Shown: positions 1-7,113 of the stretch, piece after piece
Layout of the letters: each line of letters opens with the position of its first letter
Numbering within the stretch: the stretch's first letter is position 1
Made by a program: the position numbers and the translations under genes
Notes under the pieces: generated by a model
Seen by the model: the letters and a program-made list of their open reading frames with translations, nothing else
Told to the model about the DNA's origin: nothing
The model's database searches: none
Source of the DNA: Candidatus Dependentiae bacterium
GTDB lineage: Bacteria; Babelota; Babeliae; Babelales; Vermiphilaceae
Direction: 5' to 3'
NCBI GenBank assembly: GCA_026389015.1
Contig: JAPLIR010000029.1
Coordinates: forward strand, 1-64,000
Length of the DNA: 64,000 nucleotides

Positions 1-349
1 GTCTGCGAGCAGCATTCTCGAGTCTTATCTTTATTATATCATACGTACTTTTTATCATTCCCTGCCCAGTCTCATAAAGCGCCTCTCTACGAGCTCCACG
101 ATGCAATAACATTTCTGCAAGTGACCGATGCCCAACATCAGCTGCCAACATCAACGGCGTAAAACCATTACGATCTTTATCTTCTAAGCTTTGTGGACAC
201 TTCCTAAGAAACTCTTCGACTTCTTGCACGTTGCCATTAATACAAGAACGAATAACCTCAGCACTCAGTTGTCCTGGTTGTTTCATGCCGTGGCAAACAA
301 TTGCACACAAACTACTGACAAGTAGACACTTAGCAACTCTATTATTCAT
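1..349 (-). CDS. Exported ankyrin-repeat protein, 3' end outside window
   Basis: The minus-strand frame opens at an ATG at 349 with a strong AGGAGGGG ribosome site just upstream and stays open to base 1, so about 116 N-terminal residues are visible. Residues 1-21 form a signal peptide (MNNRVAKC, hydrophobic core, then CHGM). After it comes a good ankyrin unit with the DRNGFTPLMLAADVGHRSLAE pattern and LLHRGAR turn. Ankyrin repeats bind other proteins; an exported one in a host-associated bacterium is probably an effector, which is inference. It heads the same direction as the two ankyrin genes that follow at 439-1656. The C-terminus cannot be judged. Confidence 0.8.
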   Translation of the reverse strand, partial: MNNRVAKCLLVSSLCAIVCHGMKQPGQLSAEVIRSCINGNVQEVEEFLRKCPQSLEDKDRNGFTPLMLAADVGHRSLAEMLLHRGARREALYETGQGMIKSTYDIIKIRLENAARR

Positions 350-438
350 AGCCCCTCCTGGTAAAAAAAAGACACCAAAAAATACCTAGAATAGAGTATA
401 CGAGACGACATATTGCTGACAATAAAAATATATTCTTC

Positions 439-954
439 TTACTCGGGCTCATGCTGTTTTTTGTAGACCTGTTCCAACACCTGAGCAATTGCTATCAATC
501 CTGGAGACGTTGTCTGCGTAACCTTACTCACTGCAATTTCGTGTACCATTTTTTGTTTTTTCGGGTGCTTAATAGTAAGATCAGCTCCTTTGTCTATTAA
601 ACACTTAACCGTAGCAAGCCCCTGGGGATTGGCAGCAGCATACATAAGGACAGAACACCCATCATTATCAACCGCGTTGATATCAGCCTCACGTTTCAAT
701 AAAAAATCAACAATATCAACATGACCCGCTCGAGCAGCTATGGCAAGCAATGTTTTGCCACGATAATCAACAGCATGTACCACGTTTGGATCGTCATGAA
801 CTGCCTGAGCAATCTTCTCTTTATAGCCGAAATAACAATCAAAAGCACAATCATCAGTGAGTCTCAACATTTCTGAATTTTCTTGCATACCAAAGAGAAA
901 GGAAGAAAAAGTTACATTAACTATCAAACTTATAACAAAAAGCTTTCTGTTCAT
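439..954 (-). CDS. Exported ankyrin-repeat protein (paralogue of next gene)
   Basis: 171 residues. Signal peptide at 1-22 (MNRKLF, hydrophobic core, ending FLFGM), then about 40 residues without repeats and two ankyrin units at about 65-94 (GKTLLAIAARAGHVDIVDFL) and 98-128 (SVLMYAAANPQG). The tail carries HPKKQKM and a short helix. The gene at 1051-1656 has the same order and almost the same tail (HPQKQKM), so the two are tandem duplicates. An AGGAG-type site precedes the start. Binding partner unknown; secretion into the host is inferred only from the signal peptide and the ankyrin fold. Confidence 0.85.
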   Translation of the reverse strand: MNRKLFVISLIVNVTFSSFLFGMQENSEMLRLTDDCAFDCYFGYKEKIAQAVHDDPNVVHAVDYRGKTLLAIAARAGHVDIVDFLLKREADINAVDNDGCSVLMYAAANPQGLATVKCLIDKGADLTIKHPKKQKMVHEIAVSKVTQTTSPGLIAIAQVLEQVYKKQHEPE

Positions 955-1050
955 TACTTCTCCTTATAAATAGGGTAATAATTTCATGTTAAGGCTATAT
1001 AAAAGGAAAAAAGGAAAACAAGAAGAAACTGAAAAAAAATATATTTTTCT

Positions 1051-1656
1051 TTACTCTACTTCATATTGAGCTTTGTAGGATTTTTCCAATACCTCAGCAA
1101 TCTCAGCCAACTTAATAGATGATCTGCGAAGCGCTTTAATAAATACAATTTCATGGGCCATTTTTTGTTTTTGTGGATGAAGCTGACTCAAATTTGCACC
1201 TTTATGTATTAAATGGCGCACCATGGAAAGTCCTGAATAATCTGTCGCAGCGTACATAAGAACAGAATTGCCCTTGTGATCAACAGCATTAATATCAGCC
1301 TTATGCGCAAGCAAAAGATCAACCATACATTCGTGTCCCGCATGAACAGCAAGTGCAAGCAACGTCTTCCCATCAAAATCAATCTTATATACCAAAGACG
1401 ATTCGCTCTCTAATGCGAAAGCCAAAGCTTGCTTATGGCCAAACCAACAATTAAATTTATCTTCATCACTCAGAAACATTGACTCTTTTTCTCTATCATC
1501 ACTCTTATTTTCGTCACGACACTCCGTATCTTCAGTCTTATGTCCAATGTAGCTCAAAGCTAATTGATCATGACTAAGTTGATTCTGCATGCCATACGAA
1601 CAAATACAAGAAATGATAGTAACCATAAAACTTATGGCGAAAAGTTCTTTATTCAC
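1051..1656 (-). CDS. Exported ankyrin-repeat protein
   Basis: 201 residues. Signal peptide at about 1-22 (ending CSYGM), a charged spacer at 35-62 rich in Asp/Glu/Lys, and two ankyrin units at about 95-124 (GKTLLALAVHAGHECMVDLL) and 128-158 (SVLMYAATDYSG). It is a tandem paralogue of the gene at 439-954, with a 30-residue longer acidic insert after the signal peptide. A GAGGAGAAG purine stretch precedes the start codon. Function beyond protein binding is unknown. Confidence 0.85.
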   Translation of the reverse strand: MNKELFAISFMVTIISCICSYGMQNQLSHDQLALSYIGHKTEDTECRDENKSDDREKESMFLSDEDKFNCWFGHKQALAFALESESSLVYKIDFDGKTLLALAVHAGHECMVDLLLAHKADINAVDHKGNSVLMYAATDYSGLSMVRHLIHKGANLSQLHPQKQKMAHEIVFIKALRRSSIKLAEIAEVLEKSYKAQYEVE

Positions 1657-1721
1657 TACTTCTCCTCAATACATGCAAAAAAATTTCATGCTTATGATAT
1701 ACGGAGAAAAAAAGAAAAAAC

Positions 1722-1775
1722 AAGAGAAAACAATATAAGGCTTGATGCATATAGATCATACGCATCAAGCCTTAT
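1722..1775 (-). terminator. Rho-independent terminator
   Basis: Perfect 14-bp inverted repeat (1735-1748 with 1762-1775, arm ATAAGGCTTGATGC, 13-nt loop). On the minus strand it is followed by a T-rich stretch. It lies 9 bases beyond the stop of the gene at 1784-2149. Confidence 0.65.
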
Positions 1776-1783
1776 GTTAAAAT

Positions 1784-2149
1784 CTAATTGGTACGCGTGG
1801 CAACTCTGTAGCCATCTATCCAAGTATAATAATCAACTTGTTTATCTTTACTTATTTTCTTATCCACAAACATTTTAAATGTCTCAATCAAACCTTTAAG
1901 TTCAGATCTTTCTACCGCTGACAATTTACGACCCTTGAGCAAGGTAAATTTAAATTGCGCCCTATTCATAGCTTGCGTAATCGCAAAGGTATCTACTGCT
2001 CCATTAATCTCTATCAAAATGTTTTTAATATCGGCAAGTTCTTTTTCACTTGAAACCGTTGGGGCACTCGTCACTTGATCAGCCTGAATAAACGCAGCAG
2101 AACCTAAAAAGCCCGTCGCAAGAACAGATATTACATATAATTTTTTCAT
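1784..2149 (-). CDS. Small exported protein of unknown function
   Basis: 121 residues, not recognised. A clear signal peptide covers about 1-23 (MKKLYVISVLATGFLGSAAF then IQAD, a normal AxA-type junction lacking the Met seen in most neighbours). The mature part is predicted mostly helical, with charged segments (LKGRKLSAVERSELKGLIE) and a tyrosine-rich end (DYYTWIDGY). No Cys and no repeats. AAGGAAAAGAG upstream serves as ribosome site. Followed by its own hairpin terminator. Confidence 0.7.
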   Translation of the reverse strand: MKKLYVISVLATGFLGSAAFIQADQVTSAPTVSSEKELADIKNILIEINGAVDTFAITQAMNRAQFKFTLLKGRKLSAVERSELKGLIETFKMFVDKKISKDKQVDYYTWIDGYRVATRTN

Positions 2150-2398
2150 TCTCTTTTCCTTCCATTTTAAATATAAAACAATTCATTATCATCGTGAGTG
2201 CGGTCGTAGACCCTATCGAACGACTCTCCTTTTAAAAATAAACGTGAAACGTTACACAACCTACAATTCCCTCTTAAAATTATACTTTTTAATAGACTCC
2301 AGACGCAATGATATGACATGCCGTTTGACAATAAGCCACAGGGTAGGGTACTCTTAGTAATGAATAATCCTTCAGGGACTGTTCTCTTTGAAATTTTT

Positions 2399-2779
2399 GG
2401 GGGCGTAATGGTTTCGACGCGTTATTGAGGGCTTTAGGAGCATGTCGAGCGTTGACTGAGTGCTCGTTAAACAATTGGTTAAAATAAGAAATGCAAACGT
2501 TAACTCGTATGCAGAATCATTTTCTCCCGCTTTTGCGTAAGTAAGTGATTCTCTTTTCAGCAAAACGTGTCTATCAGTCGCGCTGAAACGTATAATAAAA
2601 AGATAGAACCGCCAGATGAGATTTTTTAGTTACGTAGTCTGGTTTGTATCATGGAACTAACTCATAGATTAATGCAGCCGTTTTTGATGTAGTCTATGAG
2701 TATAAACAAGAACTAAGCATGTAGTTGCCTGGGGTTTGACATAGGGCGGACATGGGTTCGACTCCCATCGCCTCCACCA
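2399..2779 (+). ncRNA. ssrA: tmRNA (transfer-messenger RNA)
   Basis: Rescues stalled ribosomes together with SmpB. The 5' end GGGGGCGTAATGGTTTCGAC and the 3' end GGTTCGACTCCCATCGCCTCCACCA are the classical tmRNA ends. GGGGGCG pairs with CGCCTCC to form the acceptor stem (one G-U), and CCA is encoded. The tag frame runs from GCA at 2493 to TAA at 2538-2540 and encodes ANVNSYAESFSPAFA, preceded by the usual A-rich segment. The tag ends AFA instead of the usual LAA/VAA/AAA type. A TTGACA box at 2325-2330 with TACTCT at 2349-2354 is a weak candidate promoter. The partner smpB lies 1.7 kb downstream on the other strand. Confidence 0.95.
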
Positions 2780-3433
2780 GTCTTCGCTCCTGCTCCGCAG
2801 GGCTTCGTCTGGCTCCGCCACTTAGGCTGTGGAAGAACAAAAAACTTTAAATGTTTTATTGCGAAGACTGCCCGAAATAGCCGAAGGCGACGACGGGCTT
2901 ATTGCTTTTGAAATATCTTCGCTTATCCGGGCCTTCAGGCTCGGCAAGCTACGTCTGGCTTCGCCAGTCAAGGATGATTTATCTAATATATCTGGCCCCC
3001 TTTCATTCCTACACATTCTTTTTTTAATCTACAGTATCTAGCTGTATCTTTCTGCCGCCCATACAAAAAAAGCACCATAACAATTTGAGAATGCCCATAG
3101 ATGAACAACAAGCTGTAGTTCCAAATACACGGCGCTCCAAGCAGCCCGCAGCGCTGTTTAACAGCGCGAAGGTGCGCGATTAGTGCCGTATTAGGAGTCC
3201 AGGGGAACACTGGCACGGCGAGGCAGGGCATTCGTGCCAATGCCCTGCCTCGCCGCGAGTAGCGGTGAAGTGGAAACAAGAAAAATAGAAAGCTATACCG
3301 AAAAAAAGGCAACGTTAAGAAAGAGAATGCAAAACGATATTTTGCTCCCCCTTCCCTTTTTGACTCTCATTCTTTCTTTATGGTATCATCAACGCATTCA
3401 GATCCCATAACCATTACCATAAAGGGTTTTTTC
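2780..3433. other. Gene-poor stretch with GC-rich hairpin islands
   Basis: No convincing gene in this 650-base stretch. Bases 2780-2965 hold several GC-rich segments of related wording (CTTCGCTCCTGCTCCGCAGG, GTCTGGCTCCGCC, GTCTGGCTTCGCCAG) that can fold back on each other. Bases 3120-3290 hold a second GC-rich block with strong palindromes. The block ends abruptly in AT-rich DNA upstream of the RING gene. The open frames here (2829-3041 plus, 2983-3312 minus) lack ribosome sites and run through the palindromes, so I treat them as chance. Confidence 0.55.
3216..3255. repeat. Perfect 15-bp GC-rich inverted repeat
   Basis: Left arm CGGCGAGGCAGGGCA (3216-3230) and right arm 3241-3255 are exact reverse complements around a 10-nt loop. 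A competing stem is possible because TGGCAC (3211-3216) can pair with GTGCCA in the loop (3234-3239). A second palindrome, GCGCTGTTTAACAGCGC, lies at 3151-3167. No T-run follows, so it is not a simple terminator. It may be a dispersed palindromic element or part of a structured RNA. Confidence 0.6.
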
Positions 3434-4399
3434 ATGAAATCACACAACTCTTATTTGTTAAGCCTCTTTTTTGCGATCGCCACACTTTTTAGTGCAACCA
3501 ACATGCACGCATATCTCTATCGAGATGAAGCTATTACCGAAGCCACCGATATTGGGTACAAACTGTTTCTCGTATACAACCTTGATGCTGACACACAAGA
3601 AAAAGTAACAGAATTTATTGAAGATTTTAGTAAAAATACTTTTACCTACGATATTCCTTACAGCCAATTCAACAGAGAAAATATCGCCGAAATGATTATT
3701 GTTGCTGCAGCAGAATGGATCTGTAATCAAGCAATGAATGTAGCCTCAGGAGAAATATTGCGTGATAGCACCTTCCGCCCCCACTTCACCGGTACTAATC
3801 AATTTAATTTAAAAACAATGCGTACGATTATTCATAAAGCAATTGATATCCAACTTAAACGCATCACCAAAAAACCATTAGAAAAAGTTATGTCAGGCGA
3901 CTTCTACCAATTTATTGGAGAAGGATTACGCATTAAAGTTCGTGAGCAGCTTCAAGAAATCGTTAACCGTGAGTGCGCTGCCTACTGTGGCGATGACAAT
4001 CAAGGCCTTATTCTCTTAACCTGTGGCCACAAACTACACCAAACATGCTTGAATAGCTTACAACGCATTCAATGTCCCGTATGCTCTGATAGTCTTTTAT
4101 ATCTCAGACCAGCAGCACCAGCGCCAGTATATCAATCAGCTATGCCTGCGCCATCTGCACCGCTCTATCAACCAGCACCTAAGCCACAAGCTCCTAAGCC
4201 TGTATTTCAACCCGCGGCACCACGCCCAAGCTATCAACCGGTATATCAAGCACCTAAACCGGTTTACCAATCACAAAAACCCAGGCCAGAGATTCACCTC
4301 TCCAACGAAGAAGCTGCCGCGCTCTTAATTGGCACCGCAAGCGTTGTGGGCATAGCCCTTGTTGTCTGGGCACTTAACACGCTTATCAATCACGCATAG
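3434..4399 (+). CDS. Exported RING-H2 finger protein with Pro/Tyr-Gln repeats and C-terminal membrane anchor
   Basis: 321 residues from the ATG at 3434, chosen because it gives a clean signal peptide (MKSHNSYLLSLFFAIATLFS... ending NMHA) and has AAAGGG upstream; an in-frame ATG at 3380 only adds a polar extension. Residues 181-217 hold a full RING-H2 ligand set: C181, C185, C197, H199, H202, C205, C214, C217. The first pair is C-x3-C instead of the usual C-x2-C. Residues about 225-285 are Pro-rich with repeated P-x-Y/F-Q units, and residues 293-318 form a membrane helix. RING-H2 domains recruit E2 enzymes in eukaryotic ubiquitination, so host-directed E3 activity is plausible but not shown. 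Confidence 0.85.
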   Translation: MKSHNSYLLSLFFAIATLFSATNMHAYLYRDEAITEATDIGYKLFLVYNLDADTQEKVTEFIEDFSKNTFTYDIPYSQFNRENIAEMIIVAAAEWICNQAMNVASGEILRDSTFRPHFTGTNQFNLKTMRTIIHKAIDIQLKRITKKPLEKVMSGDFYQFIGEGLRIKVREQLQEIVNRECAAYCGDDNQGLILLTCGHKLHQTCLNSLQRIQCPVCSDSLLYLRPAAPAPVYQSAMPAPSAPLYQPAPKPQAPKPVFQPAAPRPSYQPVYQAPKPVYQSQKPRPEIHLSNEEAAALLIGTASVVGIALVVWALNTLINHA

Positions 4400-4417
4400 C
4401 TACGTAGATTTTTCATT

Positions 4418-4449
4418 AAAAAAAGCCGCTCATATGAGCGGCTTTTTTT
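4418..4449 (+). terminator. Bidirectional terminator between RING gene and smpB
   Basis: Perfect 20-nt palindrome AGCCGCTCATATGAGCGGCT (4424-4443) flanked by seven A on the left and a T-run on the right, so it can stop transcription from both convergent genes. Confidence 0.85.
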
Positions 4450-4473
4450 GTTTTTAGATACTAGCTATAATAA

Positions 4474-4926
4474 TCAGTCTTTATATTTCAAGGCGCGTGA
4501 TGTTTCTCGTTTAATGTCGCGCTCTTTGATAGCCTCTTTTTTGCCGGCAGCTTTTTTATGTTTACCAAGGCCAAGCTCAACTTTAACCATATTGCGTGCA
4601 TTAAAATAGAGCAATAGGGGAAGAACCGTTATACCTTTGCGAGAAATATCACCTACTAATCTTGCAACTTCTCTTCTATGCAAGAGAAGTTTGCGACGTC
4701 GGGTTGATTCGCCATCATCTTTGAGAAATGCTTTTGAGTAAGGAGTAATTCGACAATTTACTAAATATAACTCGCCGCCAAGAATTACCGCAAAAGCACC
4801 AATTAAAGAAGCCTTACCCTCGCGCATTGATTTAACTTCATCGCCAGTCAATACGAGTCCTGCTTCAATTTTTTCAGAAATTTCGTAGTCAAAATATGCT
4901 TTTTTATTCTGTGCAATTACTTTCAT
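4474..4926 (-). CDS. smpB: SsrA-binding protein SmpB
   Basis: 150 residues from the ATG at 4926; a TTG directly before it is less likely. SmpB binds tmRNA and places it in the A site of stalled ribosomes. The sequence shows the family pattern: NKKAYFDYEI at the N-terminus, GLVLTGDEVKSMREGKASL, the ITPYSKA segment, RRRKLLLHRREV, and a basic C-terminal tail (KRETSRALKYKD) that enters the mRNA channel. Normal length. Its RNA partner ssrA is at 2399-2779, the two being separated by the RING gene. Confidence 0.96.
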   Translation of the reverse strand: MKVIAQNKKAYFDYEISEKIEAGLVLTGDEVKSMREGKASLIGAFAVILGGELYLVNCRITPYSKAFLKDDGESTRRRKLLLHRREVARLVGDISRKGITVLPLLLYFNARNMVKVELGLGKHKKAAGKKEAIKERDIKRETSRALKYKD

Positions 4927-5112
4927 CAAGATACCATTTACCTTGAAAGATCTCCGACTAAATGTCTCCGATCTTTCATTCTAATTTGTGTTCGCTCTCG
5001 CGCACATGAGGGTTTTATTATAACTTTTTGCATCATCAACTCAATTAGGGTATCCTACCATTATATTAATTAATATCATAATTAAACCGTCGCTAATTAT
5101 AGCAGGAGGACC

Positions 5113-5829
5113 ATGAAAAAGCTCATCGCTCTAGTATCTCCTATTTTGATCACTTTTACAATCTGTCACACAAATATAACCCTTTCATATGCCAAAGGTC
5201 TCTTGATTGGCTCAATCCAATTTCCAGCATCATTAACTAGTATTCCCGAATTGCGTGTATACCGCGGTGGCAACAAAGTCGCCTGTGAAACCCATGAAGC
5301 TGCAAAAAAAATATCGTTTGCTATACCGGAAGATAAAACTAGAACACAATTCTCATTAGTCATCACCGTACCCCCTTCAAATATCAAAAAAGAACAACAA
5401 TTCAAATCGGTAAAAGACACCAATGTCATCGAATATTTGACCGTTCAACCTAAGCAAACATATAAATTCTACTGCCTTGAACTTCTTGCCTTTGAAGAGG
5501 ACGAAGAAAATATCACCCACAGATGGATCATTAAAGAACAAAAGAACGGTCTTGTTGGCGGTAGAATTCCGGACGATGCAATTATTGTATACTATAAACC
5601 AGAGTGGATAGGCTCAGTAGAAGGCGGCACGGTAAACGGTAACGTCATAGAGCTCCCTAAAATTATGATAAAAGAGAACATTATCCAACTTGCAGGCTCT
5701 GCAATCAAATTAAAAGAAACATCAGAGAGCATCTTAATCTCTGCTATGGATCTTGATGCAATTCACTCGACCTTTAAAAAAGAAATACTTCAAAATAAAT
5801 TGTGTACTCGCATCACCATTCTAACTTAA
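5113..5829 (+). CDS. Exported protein of unknown function
   Basis: 238 residues, not recognised. It starts after a strong AGGAGG site. Residues 1-27 form a signal peptide (MKKLIALVSPILITFTICHT, ending SYA). The mature part looks beta-rich with alternating hydrophobic residues, including VVYYKPEWIG-like strands and a VEGGTVNGNVIELPKI segment. The stop lies just before the ribosome site of tsaD, so the two are probably co-transcribed. The long 3' end overlaps only the unlikely extended form of tsaD. Confidence 0.7.
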   Translation: MKKLIALVSPILITFTICHTNITLSYAKGLLIGSIQFPASLTSIPELRVYRGGNKVACETHEAAKKISFAIPEDKTRTQFSLVITVPPSNIKKEQQFKSVKDTNVIEYLTVQPKQTYKFYCLELLAFEEDEENITHRWIIKEQKNGLVGGRIPDDAIIVYYKPEWIGSVEGGTVNGNVIELPKIMIKENIIQLAGSAIKLKETSESILISAMDLDAIHSTFKKEILQNKLCTRITILT

Positions 5830-5843
5830 AATCAGGCATCGCT

Positions 5844-6866
5844 ATGGCACTCCGTATACTTGGTATAGAAACATCATGCGATGAGACCGGCGCCGCAATC
5901 TACGAAGAAGGCAAAGGCATTATTGCAAATGCCCTTTTTTCTCAAATTGAGTTGCACCAAAAATGGGGTGGCGTTGTACCAGAAATTGCTTCCCGATCTC
6001 AACTTGAAAAAATTAACCCTATCGTGAACGCAGCGCTTGAACAAGCACAAATAAAAATAACTGATATCGATGCTATAGCGGTTACCAATCGCCCAGGCCT
6101 AGCTGGCTCACTATTAGTAGGCGTATGCTTTGCCAAAGCTGTTGCATGGGCAATCGATAAACCAATTATTGGCGTAAACCATCTTGAAGGACACGCTTTT
6201 TCTGCCTGCATAGAAAACGAAATACCATTTCCGTTCTTATGCATCACCGCCTCGGGTGGGCATACCTCCCTCTACCTTGTTCACGATTTTGGCAATTATA
6301 CTATTTTAGGTCAAACAGTTGATGATGCAGCAGGCGAAGCGTTTGATAAAATTGCAAAGCTCATGAATTTGCCATATCCAGGTGGACCAGTCATAGAAAA
6401 ATTAGCAGCGGCTGCAAACTTTGAAGATTACTACCATTACCCACGTAACAGTAATCCAACCTTGGACTTTAGCTTTTCTGGCCTCAAAACTGCCGTGCTT
6501 TACGATTTGGTTAAAAAAAACGCTTATGATATGAGTAGTAAAAAATTCTTAGCCGTAGACGATCTAGATTTACAACAAAAAGTCTCGAGCTCTCTGCTTG
6601 TCTGCGTTGCCAGTATCTTTAAACAGAAACTTGAGCGTGCGCTCAAAGAACACCCTGAAGTTAAAGCCATTGCCTTTGTGGGTGGCGTTGCTTGCAACAA
6701 ATACATACGCAATGAACTCAAAGAGCTCTCCGCTCGGCATGCATTGCCATTCTTTGTACCATCACCACAATACTGCACCGATAACGGCGCCATGATTGCA
6801 TTTGTTGGCTACTATAAAGCTAAGCGTCATGAATTTTCTAATCTTGATATGGATATATTAAAATAA
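5844..6866 (+). CDS. tsaD: tRNA N6-adenosine threonylcarbamoyltransferase TsaD
   Basis: 340 residues, the usual length. The start at 5844 (MALRILGIETSCDETGAAIY) fits the family; an upstream ATG at 5802 would add 14 unrelated residues. TsaD transfers threonylcarbamoyl to A37 of tRNAs reading ANN codons, working with TsaB and TsaE. The metal-binding HxxGH motif is present as H113-LEG-H117, with SGGHTSL, the DDAAGEAFDK segment and the C-terminal GGVACNKYIR and DNGAMIA motifs. Followed by a terminator at 6908-6949. Confidence 0.97.
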   Translation: MALRILGIETSCDETGAAIYEEGKGIIANALFSQIELHQKWGGVVPEIASRSQLEKINPIVNAALEQAQIKITDIDAIAVTNRPGLAGSLLVGVCFAKAVAWAIDKPIIGVNHLEGHAFSACIENEIPFPFLCITASGGHTSLYLVHDFGNYTILGQTVDDAAGEAFDKIAKLMNLPYPGGPVIEKLAAAANFEDYYHYPRNSNPTLDFSFSGLKTAVLYDLVKKNAYDMSSKKFLAVDDLDLQQKVSSSLLVCVASIFKQKLERALKEHPEVKAIAFVGGVACNKYIRNELKELSARHALPFFVPSPQYCTDNGAMIAFVGYYKAKRHEFSNLDMDILK

Positions 6867-6907
6867 AAAATCCAATCAATAAAACCAATAATTATGTTTA
6901 TACTAAA

Positions 6908-6949
6908 ATAGGCTGACACTCTTCATGAGTATCAGCCTATCTATTTTTT
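6908..6949 (+). terminator. Terminator after tsaD
   Basis: Arms ATAGGCTGA (6908-6916) and TCAGCCTAT (6932-6940), extended inwards by ACTC/GAGT, followed by TTTTTT at 6944-6949. Confidence 0.8.
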
Positions 6950-6954
6950 AAACC

Positions 6955-7082
6955 CTTCAAGTTCGCTCGAAAAACTCGCTCCTTCAGGGAGGACGGGTGC
7001 GTGAGTCTACATGTTAAATCTAAACAAATATACCCTCCGCCGTCCTGGCTAAAGGAAGCCCGTTAGGGCGTACTTGAAGCCT
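6955..7082. repeat. GC-rich inverted-repeat island downstream of rho
   Basis: Imperfect inverted repeat block. CCTTCAAG near 6954 pairs with CTTGAAG near 7072, and CAGGGAGGACGG near 6984 pairs with CCGTCCTGG near 7038. It resembles the GC islands at 2780-2965 in style (CTTCAGG, CGCTCC words). It could act as the rho transcript end or be a dispersed intergenic repeat. Confidence 0.4.
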
Positions 7083-7113
7083 ACTTTCACGAGAATTTAT
7101 AAAACGTAGCTCG

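Noticed and set aside
2829-3041. Plus-strand open frame of 70 codons after the tmRNA
   Set aside because: No ribosome site, no signal peptide, and it crosses the GC-rich palindromic segments.
2983-3312. Minus-strand open frame of 109 codons
   Set aside because: Runs through the 15-bp perfect hairpin, has no ribosome site and odd composition; more likely a chance frame in a palindromic block.
5806-5829. Possible CaaX-like end in the exported protein at 5113
   Set aside because: The protein ends CTRITILT; the Cys is eight residues from the end, so it is not a CaaX box.
5802-5843. Upstream start for tsaD
   Set aside because: Adds 14 residues absent from the family and overlaps the previous gene; the ATG at 5844 begins exactly where TsaD proteins begin.
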